Shown here piece by piece: positions 57,214 to 64,000 of a stretch of 64,000 bases of DNA. A program made the translations under genes and the position numbers. The notes below the pieces were generated by a model. The model was not told the origin of the DNA. It did no database searches and saw only the letters and a list, made by a program, of their open reading frames with translations. Location of the stretch: NCBI RefSeq assembly GCF_000826525.2, contig NZ_LN651328.1, forward strand, positions 80,432-144,431, read 5' to 3'. Source of the stretch: Mobilicoccus massiliensis. GTDB taxonomy: Bacteria > Actinomycetota > Actinomycetes > Actinomycetales > Dermatophilaceae. The stretch's first letter is position 1. Each line of letters opens with the position of its first letter.

Positions 57214-58535
57214 CGCAGGTCACCCGCTCCCCCACGCCGCGGCGGACGGGTGACCGTGGCGACGTGGGCGTGATCGAGGTCGAACAGCTCCCGCAGCGCC
57301 TGGGCGTAATCGCCACCAGCCCCTCGGCCGGCGGCCGCGAACTCCTTGACCCGCACGGTGGGCGTGTGCAGGAGCTTCTCGACGACGCGGTGCACGGCGA
57401 GCTTGACCTCGCTGCGCGCCTGGTCGTCGAGCCCCGGCATCCGGGAGTCGAGCCGCTCGAGCTCGGTGCGCACGACCGCGGCGGCGTGCTGGCGCAGCGC
57501 GGCGACGGCCGGGCCGACGGACTCCTGACGGCGGGCGAGAAGGAACGCGGCGACCTCGGCGACGACGAGATCCTGCACCTGCTGCAGTGCCTCACCACCG
57601 AGCGAGACCTCCGAGAGGTCGCGGCCGAGATCCTCGAGGGCGAGGACGAGGCAACCGGGCAGGTGGGCGACGGCGGGGTCGATGTCGCGCGGCAGGGCGA
57701 GATCGACGAACGCCATCGGGCGGCCGTCGCGGGCCTCGACGGCGCGGGCGACGACCTCGGCCTCGACGACGTGGTCGGTCGCGCCCGTGCAGGACAGGAC
57801 GACATCGGCCTCGGCGAGCACGGCGGGCAGATCCTCCCAGGCACACGCGGTGGCTCCGGTGGCGGCGGCGAGCCGGCTCGTGCGTTCGGGCGTGCGGTTG
57901 ACCACGGTGAGCGCGGTGATGCCCCGGCGGGCGGCGGTGGTGGCGACGAGCGAACTCATGGCCCCGGCTCCGACGACGAGGACGGAGGCGCCGGTGAGGT
58001 CGCCGACGTGCGCCTGTGCGCGGTCGAGGCCGGTCTCGACGAGCGAGGAGCCGTACCGATCGAGCTCGGTGTCGGAATGGGCTCGCTTGCCGACGCGCAG
58101 AGCGTGTTGGAGCAGGAGATTGAGCTGGTGGCCCACCGAGCCCGTGGCCTGACCCCGCGCGAGGGTCTCGCGCACCTGGCCGAGGATCTGTGCCTCGCCC
58201 ACGGCCATGGCGTCGAGGCCGCACGTGACCGAGAACACGTGGGCGATGGCCCGGTCCTCGTAGTGCACGTAGAAGGCGGTGTTGAGCTCCTCGCGATCGA
58301 CGCCGGTGACGGCGGCGACGGCGTCACCGATGTGCGCGACCGCCCCGTGGAACGTCGAGGCCTCGGCGTACACCTCGATGCGGTTGCAGGTCGAGATCAA
58401 CGCGATCTCGTCGACGTGCTCGCCGGCGAGCAGGAGGTCGGTGAGAGCCTGCTTGTGCGAGGTGTCCAGTGACAGGCGTTCGAGCAGCGACATCGGCGCG
58501 CTGCGATGGGAGATGCCCATGACGATGAGGCTCAT
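57210..58535 (-). CDS. hemA: Glutamyl-tRNA reductase
   Basis: A 441-residue enzyme reducing glutamyl-tRNA to glutamate-1-semialdehyde, the first C5-pathway step. Catalytic Cys50 lies in ISTCNRIEVY; FSVTCGLDAMAVGEAQILGQVR and VLVVGAGAMSSLVATTAARRG (NADPH site) follow. First gene of the long heme/cytochrome c series. The 230 bases upstream show no gene; the redox regulator gene rex, often upstream, is absent. Confidence 0.97.
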   Translation of the reverse strand: MSLIVMGISHRSAPMSLLERLSLDTSHKQALTDLLLAGEHVDEIALISTCNRIEVYAEASTFHGAVAHIGDAVAAVTGVDREELNTAFYVHYEDRAIAHVFSVTCGLDAMAVGEAQILGQVRETLARGQATGSVGHQLNLLLQHALRVGKRAHSDTELDRYGSSLVETGLDRAQAHVGDLTGASVLVVGAGAMSSLVATTAARRGITALTVVNRTPERTSRLAAATGATACAWEDLPAVLAEADVVLSCTGATDHVVEAEVVARAVEARDGRPMAFVDLALPRDIDPAVAHLPGCLVLALEDLGRDLSEVSLGGEALQQVQDLVVAEVAAFLLARRQESVGPAVAALRQHAAAVVRTELERLDSRMPGLDDQARSEVKLAVHRVVEKLLHTPTVRVKEFAAAGRGAGGDYAQALRELFDLDHAHVATVTRPPRRGGAGDLR

Positions 58536-58765
58536 CGACCCACCCCCCGAACCTCGCAGAGGACGGGCGCACTACGATGGCGGCGTCGCCCGTCCGTGGC
58601 CGATGCGGCATGAACGGTCAACGGTGTCTCCGACTCCTGATCGAACGTGGATGACGAGGGTGTCTGACTCAGGACGTCGTTCACCTTAGTTCCACCCTCC
58701 GTCCGGGACAAATGCCGAGCGGGTCGTACTCGTCACGCGAGACGGCCCACACGGGCCAGGTGCGC

Positions 58766-59041
58766 TCACGCGCTGCGCGCCGCCCCCAACCGCTCCGACA
58801 GCTCGCTGCGCAGGCGGCGCTCGCTCACCCGCCAGTAGTCGTGGATCTCACCGTCGATGAGTGTCACCGGAATCTGTTCCCACCACATCGGATCGGGATC
58901 GACGATGTCGGGCAGCGACCGTTCGTCGAACGTCACCCCGAGCTCTCCGGTGACCCGGACGACGACGTCACGGGCCAGCGTGCACAGGTGGCAGCCGGGC
59001 TTCGTGATGAGCGTCACGGTAGGGGTCTGCGTGCTGTCCAT
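58766..59041 (-). CDS. Glutaredoxin-like protein
   Basis: A 91-residue thioredoxin-fold protein with TLITKPGCHLCTLARDVV (CxxC) and QIPVTLIDGEIHDYW (cis-Pro). It matches the short DUF836/glutaredoxin-like family found upstream of hemA in actinobacteria. Start at ATG 59041 fits the family length; ATG 59080 is possible. Neither has a strong ribosome site. Confidence 0.85.
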   Translation of the reverse strand: MDSTQTPTVTLITKPGCHLCTLARDVVVRVTGELGVTFDERSLPDIVDPDPMWWEQIPVTLIDGEIHDYWRVSERRLRSELSERLGAARSA

Positions 59042-59225
59042 GGCGACCACTGTATGACGGTCGTCCTGATTCTCCGTCATCGTTGAGATGGAACGACCGT
59101 CCTGGTCGGGGTTCGCAGGCCGTTGACGTGCACCGTTGCCGGGCCACCCGTCGATCGGCCTCGATTCGGGTCGCGTTTCGGGCTCGGGTTTCGGACTCGG
59201 GTCTCGGGCTCGGTTCCGGGCCGGT

Positions 59226-60182
59226 TCAGAAGGGCGATCCGCGCTGCGCGAGCAACGTGTGCAGGGTGCGTTGGATGGTCTCGCGCACGTCGTCGGCCAA
59301 CTCGAACACCGTCAACGGGTCGTCGGCCGCGTCGGGCCCGAGGTGGCGGGTGTCCAGCGGCTCACCGAAGTCGATGATCCACCGCGTGGGCAACGGGATG
59401 ACGCCGAGGAGCCCCAGGTGGGGAAAGGTGGGCGTGACCGGCAGGTACGGCAGGCCGAACAGCCTCGCCAGCGGGGCGAGGTCGGCGAGCATCGGGTACG
59501 CCTCCTCGGCACCCACCACCGAGCACGGAACGATCGGCACACCCGCGCGCAGGGCCGTCGCGACGAATCCGCCGCGGCCGAAGCGCTGCAGGCGGTAGCG
59601 CTCGGAGAACGGCTTGCCCAGCCCCTTGAACCCCTCCGGCCACACCCCGACGACCTCGCCCGACTCGAGCAACCGGGCAGCGTCGAGCTGACTCGCGAGG
59701 GTCGTCCCCGCGCTGCGCGCGATCTCGCCGACGACGGGAGAGGCGAAGACGAGGTCGGCGCCGAGCGGACGCAGGAACCGGTGCGCCGGGTGCGCGTCAT
59801 GGACGGCCACCGCCGTCATCAGGGTGTCGACGGGAATCGTGCCCGAGTGGTTCGACACGACGAGCGCCCCACCGGAGCTCGGGATGTTCTCCACCCCCCG
59901 CACCTCGACCCGGAACCACCGGCGGTACAGCGGCCGCAGGACGGGCAGGTAGACGTGCTCGGTGAACTCGCGGTCGAACCCGAACTCGTCGACGACGTAG
60001 TCGCCCTCGAGTCGCCGCCGCAGGAACGCGAGGGTCTGCGCGACGGCCTCCTCACTCTGTTCGGCGTCCAGGCCGGCATGGCCGGTGAGCCACCGGAGCA
60101 CACCCACGAGGATGCCCACCGCCTCCTGCGGGCCCGTCCCCGGCGGCAGCACGGTCAGCAGTCGACGCACGAGTTCGTTCAT
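59226..60182 (-). CDS. 1-Acyl-sn-glycerol-3-phosphate acyltransferase-like protein
   Basis: A 318-residue LPLAT-family acyltransferase. The catalytic block reads VVSNHSGTIPVDTLM, the actinobacterial variant of NHxxxxD with two extra residues, and VGVWPEGFKGLGKPF is the phosphate-binding block. It overlaps the upstream epimerase stop by four bases, as with Rv0501-Rv0502 in mycobacteria. It probably acylates a membrane lipid precursor. Confidence 0.9.
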   Translation of the reverse strand: MNELVRRLLTVLPPGTGPQEAVGILVGVLRWLTGHAGLDAEQSEEAVAQTLAFLRRRLEGDYVVDEFGFDREFTEHVYLPVLRPLYRRWFRVEVRGVENIPSSGGALVVSNHSGTIPVDTLMTAVAVHDAHPAHRFLRPLGADLVFASPVVGEIARSAGTTLASQLDAARLLESGEVVGVWPEGFKGLGKPFSERYRLQRFGRGGFVATALRAGVPIVPCSVVGAEEAYPMLADLAPLARLFGLPYLPVTPTFPHLGLLGVIPLPTRWIIDFGEPLDTRHLGPDAADDPLTVFELADDVRETIQRTLHTLLAQRGSPF

Positions 60183-61222
60183 CGACCCTCCTCACGACGG
60201 GGCAGGTCGGGCACGACGGTGAGCCGCGGGGTCTCCGGACGGGCGAGATCGCTCGCGGGACGCGAGGGGACGACGCCCCACGTCTCGCGGGCGTACCACT
60301 GCACGGTCTCGCGGGTCGTCATGCGGGGGACGAAGCCGAGCACGTCGCACATGCGGCTCGTGTCGAGACACCGGCCGAACATCACGTAGTCGATGTGATC
60401 GGGTTCCACCCCCGCGATGCCGGCCCAGCGCGCGAGGCGCCCGAGTGCCCGGCCGGTCGTGGTGAGCACGGGCACCGACGGCCGGTGCGCGAGCCGCAGG
60501 AGCTGACGCAGGGTGACCACCCCGTCCCCCGCGACGTTCAGCGTGTCGACGGGCTCTCCCGACGCGGCGGCGACGAGCACGTCGACCGCGTCGTCCTCGT
60601 GCAGTGCCTGGATCCGGGCGTCGAACCCGAGCGGCACCGGCACCACGGGCGCACGAAGGTAGTTCGTCATCGCGCTGTGCGAATGCCGCCCGAAGAGGTG
60701 GGTGAGGCGCAGGATGCTGATCCCGACCTCGGAGCGGCGGCGCGCCACGGCCCGCACGTACGACTCGACCTCGATCGCGTCGCGCACGTGGCCGCCGCGG
60801 GCGAGCGTCGTCGTCGGGGTCTGCTCGGTGACCACCGCGGGAGAGGACGCCGACGAGCCGTACACCGAACCGGTCGAGGCGAGCACGACGTGCCGCAGTT
60901 GCGGCACGGCCTGGCACACCCCGAGCAACTGCATCGTGCCGATGACCATGGCCTCACGCGCCGCCACCCGCGCCGAGCGGCCCGTCGCGGCGGAGGGTTC
61001 GGGGACGTGGACCAGGGTGTCGATGCCCGCCTGGCGGACGACGCGACCGAGCAGGGGGTTGCGCGCGTCCGAACGCAGGAACTCCGCCTCCCCGAGGGGG
61101 AACTCCGGGGCCATGACGTCGACGCCGACGACCCGTTCGACGCCCTCGCTCGCGGCGAGCGCGCGGGCCACTCCCGCACCCAGGTACGTGGACACGCCGG
61201 TGACCAGGACCGTCGTCGGCAT
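60179..61222 (-). CDS. NAD-dependent epimerase/dehydratase family protein
   Basis: A 347-residue extended SDR. The cofactor loop is VTGVSTYLGAGVARALA; catalytic ASTGSVYGSS; the usual YxxxK is replaced near ESYVRAVARRR, so classical epimerase catalysis is doubtful. It corresponds by position to galE2 (Rv0501) of mycobacteria. Start ATG 61222 after GGGAGGAG; a TAGGAT -10-like box lies about 27 bases upstream. Confidence 0.88.
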   Translation of the reverse strand: MPTTVLVTGVSTYLGAGVARALAASEGVERVVGVDVMAPEFPLGEAEFLRSDARNPLLGRVVRQAGIDTLVHVPEPSAATGRSARVAAREAMVIGTMQLLGVCQAVPQLRHVVLASTGSVYGSSASSPAVVTEQTPTTTLARGGHVRDAIEVESYVRAVARRRSEVGISILRLTHLFGRHSHSAMTNYLRAPVVPVPLGFDARIQALHEDDAVDVLVAAASGEPVDTLNVAGDGVVTLRQLLRLAHRPSVPVLTTTGRALGRLARWAGIAGVEPDHIDYVMFGRCLDTSRMCDVLGFVPRMTTRETVQWYARETWGVVPSRPASDLARPETPRLTVVPDLPRREEGR

Positions 61223-61338
61223 CGCGTCTCCTCCCGCGCCGTGGTGCGTCGATCCTAACGAGGGCCGCGGCGGCGCGTCGCGGGCACGACTCGGGGGGAT
61301 GGACGGGCCTCGTTGCGCCCGGCCGGGATCCGGATACG

Positions 61339-61378
61339 CCTCGGGCCGTGGTCGTCGCGTGACGACCACGGCCCGAGG
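61339..61378 (-). terminator. Terminator of the bS22 gene
   Basis: An 18-bp perfect stem (61339-61356 with 61361-61378) and a four-base loop, 19 bases past the bS22 stop. Confidence 0.88.
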
Positions 61379-61396
61379 CGGTCGGGCGTTGCCGAC

Positions 61397-61495
61397 CTAC
61401 TTCTTGTTACGACGCTGGTGGCGGGTCTTGCGAAGCAGCTTGCGGTGCTTCTTCTTCGCCATGCGCTTGCGGCGCTTCTTGATGACAGAACCCAT
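61397..61495 (-). CDS. Small ribosomal protein bS22 (AURKAIP1/COX24 domain)
   Basis: A 32-residue, extremely basic protein, MGSVIKKRRKRMAKKKHRKL followed by LRKTRHQRRNKK. It matches the actinobacterial 30S protein bS22 seen in mycobacterial ribosomes. ATG 61495. The order proC / bS22 / epimerase / acyltransferase / hemACDB follows mycobacteria, but the small BldC-type gene normally next to bS22 is missing and acuC and a GNAT gene lie here instead. Confidence 0.93.
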   Translation of the reverse strand: MGSVIKKRRKRMAKKKHRKLLRKTRHQRRNKK

Positions 61496-61820
61496 GGGCA
61501 AACCTCATCGCTCGCACCGAGGTCGTCCCCGGTGACTGGGGTGGAACGGGCCGGATGCGCGAGGCGAGCGGCCCGGAGGAAACGGTCGAGCACGCTCGGC
61601 CGACTCCGGCGGTCGTGCTCGACGCGCGTCGGGCCCGTCGCGCCCGGGGCGCGAGGATGCGCGGCCGGACACGACAGACGATCGCCCCAAGACTACCGTG
61701 CCGCGCGGGGTGACGAAAACGCAGCGAGAACCCTGCTCTGCCGGACGGGGGGCCAGGTGTAGCTCCGACGCCCGGGCCGGCGTACACCGGATGCCGTACA
61801 CCCGATGCTGCAGGCGGCCC
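61496..61820. other. Leader region of the bS22 gene
   Basis: 325 bases without a gene. A minus-strand TAGTCT (61695-61690) with TTTCGT 17 bases upstream could be a promoter, implying a long bS22 leader. Nothing else is recognised. Confidence 0.35.
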
Positions 61821-63011
61821 TCAGTCGAACCACAGATCGAGGCCGTGGTGGGGGAAGACGGACTCGCGCGTGCGCATGACGGCGCGGTCGACGGGATTCT
61901 CCGGGTCGTAGCCGACCTCCCACGAGCGCCACCAGATGCGGCCTCGCTCGGACGTGCCGTCGCCCATCACCGGCGGCGGCTCCTCACCGAGACGCTCGGC
62001 GACGTCGTCGAGCCAGCCCGCGGGGACCTCGGTCTCGACCGGGATGGGGCGGTGCATCGCGATGGCCGTGAGGTGGGTCCATGTGCGCGGCACCACCTGC
62101 ACGACCTCGTACCCCCCGCCGCCAAGCGCGACCCAGCGGCCGTCGCACAGTTCGTGGGAGAGGTCGTGCAGGGTCTCGGCCACGATGCGCTGGGCGTCCA
62201 CCGAGACCGAGAGGTGGGCGAGCGGGTCACGAAAGTGCGAGTCGGCGCCGTGCTGGGTGACGAGCACCTGGGGACGGAACGCCCGCAGCACGGCCGGCGC
62301 GACCGCGTGGAACGCGCGCAGCCACCCGGCGTCGCCCACGCCGGGCGGGAGAGCGAGGTTGATCGCGCTGCCCTGCGCGTCGGGGCCGCCGAGATCGCCG
62401 GGAAAACCGGTGCCGGGGAACAGGACCGTGCCCGTCTCGTGTATCGAGAACGTCAGCACCCGCGGGTCGTTCCAGAACATGCGCTCGACGCCGTCACCGT
62501 GATGGGCGTCGACGTCGACGTAGGCGATGCGTTCCACACCCTGTTCGAGCAACCAGTCGATGGCGACGCCCGCGTCGTTGTAGATGCAGAAGCCGGACGC
62601 GGCGCCCGGCATGGCGTGGTGCAGGCCGCCGGTGAAGTTGACGCCGTGCCCGACCTCGCCGCGCCAGACGCCCTCGGCCACGGCACGGCTGCCCTCGGCG
62701 ATGCGAGCACTGATGTCGTGGATGCCGCGAAAGGCGGGATCGTCCTCCGTGCCGAGACCGAAGCGGGCGTCGGCGTGGTCGGGATCCTTCGAGGCGCGCC
62801 TGACGGCGTCGATGTACTCCGGGGTGTGGACCCGGGTGAGCAGCGCATCGTCGGGGGTGTCGGGGGCGATGATCTCGGCCTCGTCGTCGAACAGACCGAA
62901 CGAGCGGCACAACCTCGCGGTGAGGTCGAGCCGGATCGGGTTCATCGGGTGCCCGACACCGAAGTCGTAACCGGTGAAGGAGTCGTCCCAGACGATGCGG
63001 GCTTGTGCCAT
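61821..63011 (-). CDS. acuC: Acetoin utilisation protein AcuC (class I histone deacetylase fold)
   Basis: A 396-residue zinc-dependent deacetylase. Zinc and catalytic residues are visible: GLHHAM (His pair), YVDVDAHHGDGVERMFW (Asp, His), LVTQHGADSHFRDP (Asp) and ALGGGGYE. AcuC reverses protein acetylation, notably of acetyl-CoA synthetase. A GNAT acetyltransferase gene lies just upstream on the same strand, but the two have separate promoters. A -10 sits six bases before the ATG. Confidence 0.94.
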   Translation of the reverse strand: MAQARIVWDDSFTGYDFGVGHPMNPIRLDLTARLCRSFGLFDDEAEIIAPDTPDDALLTRVHTPEYIDAVRRASKDPDHADARFGLGTEDDPAFRGIHDISARIAEGSRAVAEGVWRGEVGHGVNFTGGLHHAMPGAASGFCIYNDAGVAIDWLLEQGVERIAYVDVDAHHGDGVERMFWNDPRVLTFSIHETGTVLFPGTGFPGDLGGPDAQGSAINLALPPGVGDAGWLRAFHAVAPAVLRAFRPQVLVTQHGADSHFRDPLAHLSVSVDAQRIVAETLHDLSHELCDGRWVALGGGGYEVVQVVPRTWTHLTAIAMHRPIPVETEVPAGWLDDVAERLGEEPPPVMGDGTSERGRIWWRSWEVGYDPENPVDRAVMRTRESVFPHHGLDLWFD

Positions 63012-63023
63012 GCACGAACGCTA
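63012..63023 (-). promoter_or_regulatory. acuC: Leaderless-type -10 element of acuC
   Basis: TAGCGT at 63023-63018 followed by six bases and the ATG at 63011. Confidence 0.55.
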
Positions 63024-63086
63024 TCGGGCCGCGCAGCGGTTGACGGCCCAAGGGGCCGCCCGATTAACGGCCCACCGACGGTGCGA

Positions 63087-63596
63087 TCAGCGCCGCAGCG
63101 CCAGCACCATCGCGATCTCCTCCTCGATGCCCTCCGACCGGGCGGCGTCGGTGCGCGGCTCGCGGCGGTGCTCGGTGGGGCGGAACCCGTAGCTGCTCGC
63201 GAACGCGACCGCGGGCACGTTGTCGGTGCCCACCCAGTAGACGAGCTGGGAGGCGCCCTTCTTCTCGGCGACCTCACCGGCCACGACGACGAGTCGCGCG
63301 GCCACACCCTCGCCGCGCAGCTTGGGGTCGACCCACAGGCTGAAGAGCTCGGCGGCGTTGTCGAAGAGGTCGTCCTTCATACGGACCGACGCGATACCCA
63401 CCGGCGTGGAGTCTCTGGTGACCACGAGGCGGTCGGAGCGGTTCATCCGATCGCGCCAGAGCTGCTCGTCGTAGGCCTCTTCGGTCTCGATGTCGGCGAC
63501 GAAGGCATCCGGCGACTCGCGGAGGGCCCGCAGGCGCATGTCGCGGTACTGCTCCCATTCGTCCTCTGAGAGCACTCGAACGGAGAGATCCGACAT
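63087..63596 (-). CDS. GNAT family N-acetyltransferase
   Basis: A 169-residue acetyltransferase with the acetyl-CoA site at LWVDPKLRGEGVAARLVVVAGEVAEKKG and AVAFASSYGFRPTEHRR near the end. Start ATG 63596 after GAGGAAAGG. Substrate unknown; next to acuC, so protein acetylation is a possibility only. Confidence 0.9.
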   Translation of the reverse strand: MSDLSVRVLSEDEWEQYRDMRLRALRESPDAFVADIETEEAYDEQLWRDRMNRSDRLVVTRDSTPVGIASVRMKDDLFDNAAELFSLWVDPKLRGEGVAARLVVVAGEVAEKKGASQLVYWVGTDNVPAVAFASSYGFRPTEHRREPRTDAARSEGIEEEIAMVLALRR

Positions 63597-63722
63597 GAGG
63601 TTCCTTTCCTCGCAACCGACCTATCGGCCCCCGGGGCCCAGAACACAGTAACAGCGCTCGGCGGCCGCCCGCTGCCCTCCGCCGAAGGGCGAGAGCCGCT
63701 CCCCGTCAAGAAGATCGAACGT

Positions 63723-64000
63723 TCAATCACCCAGCTCGGCGGACCTGCGCGTGGCCGCGCCGACGGCCTCGATCAGGTGGTAGCGCACGGCTCCCCGGTC
63801 GAGGGCCCGCAGGGCGGCGGCGGTGGAGCCACCGGGGCTCGTGACCTGCTCGCGGAGTATCGCGGCAGGGGTGTCGCCGTCGCGCAGCATCGTCGCCGCG
63901 CCGAGCAACGTCTGCTCCGCCAGCCGGGTCGCGACGGGGCGCGAGAGGCCCTCGAGGACGCCGGCCTCGATGAGTGCATCCGCGACGTAGAAGACGTACG
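63723..64000 (-). CDS. proC: Pyrroline-5-carboxylate reductase, C-terminal part (cut by window end)
   Basis: The open frame runs off the right edge; about 91 codons are visible. YVFYVADALIEAGVLEGLSR and AAILREQVTSPGGSTAAALRAL are the dimerisation and substrate-binding segments of ProC, which makes proline from pyrroline-5-carboxylate. Position near bS22 and the hem genes matches mycobacteria. Confidence 0.95.
   Translation of the reverse strand, partial: YVFYVADALIEAGVLEGLSRPVATRLAEQTLLGAATMLRDGDTPAAILREQVTSPGGSTAAALRALDRGAVRYHLIEAVGAATRRSAELGD

Noticed and set aside
58536-58765. Possible Rex operator upstream of hemA
   Set aside because: Only a half-site-like GTTCACC was found; no TGTGAA-N4-TTCACA palindrome.
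63658-63690. Weak hairpin downstream of proC
   Set aside because: Only about seven paired bases with a long loop; below what the clear terminators in this window show.

Overview
The window is about 70% GC chromosomal DNA from an actinobacterium. Several blocks keep actinobacterial gene order: guaB / anti-sigma-D factor / sigD / whiB / groEL1 / groES, then proC / bS22 / epimerase / acyltransferase / glutaredoxin / hemACDB. A system II cytochrome c locus, a menaquinone locus and TANNNT promoters close to start codons also fit. Membership of Micrococcales (Dermatophilaceae or Dermacoccaceae-like) is a guess. No tRNA, rRNA, CRISPR, phage or insertion sequence was seen.

Layout. 1-2.0 kb: end of hemY plus a radical SAM/SPASM gene. 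2.1-12.3 kb: purine genes (guaA, single-chain purL, guaB3) with SnoaL-like, DUF3817, SURF1 and DUF3995 genes and a frameshifted flavin reductase. 12.5-17.4 kb: a PTS locus encoding EIIA-HPr and EI, separated by a 157-bp tandem duplication that breaks the frame, and an EIIBC permease with a degenerate EIIA. 17.7-20.3 kb: a large secreted protein and a Uma2-type nuclease. 20.3-21.4 kb: about 1.1 kb of repeat-rich non-coding DNA. 21.4-26.4 kb: a five-gene, translationally coupled operon (nucleotidyltransferase, epimerase, 3,5-epimerase-like cupin, SAF-domain dehydrogenase, L-2-hydroxyglutarate oxidase) that looks like an unusual activated-sugar pathway, facing a family 2 glycosyltransferase. 27.8-34.3 kb: guaB, anti-sigma factor, sigma factor, WhiB and groEL1-groES under two CIRCE-like operators. 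34.5-46.2 kb: a THUMP-like methyltransferase, menC, pta, a NUDIX gene, menB, an acyltransferase, a hydrolase, an SDR, menE, PLDc_N and menA. 46.3-58.5 kb: one long minus-strand series running from hemA through hemC, hemD, hemB, marR, hemL, a phosphatase, tlpA, ccdA, resB and ccsB to a DUF4229 gene, with start-stop overlaps at most junctions. This puts heme synthesis and heme attachment in one transcriptional neighbourhood. 58.8-64 kb: glutaredoxin, LPLAT acyltransferase, epimerase, bS22, acuC, a GNAT gene and the end of proC.

The strongest unusual signals are the PTS duplication, a dispersed palindromic repeat family at gene 3' ends (core CGCCGAGACAGCCGTCG), the repeat-rich island, the sugar operon, the radical SAM gene sitting where chdC/hemQ often lies, the paired CIRCE operators, and many promoters placed so close to start codons that the mRNAs should be leaderless. 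All functional calls rest on reading the sequence; no database search was run.
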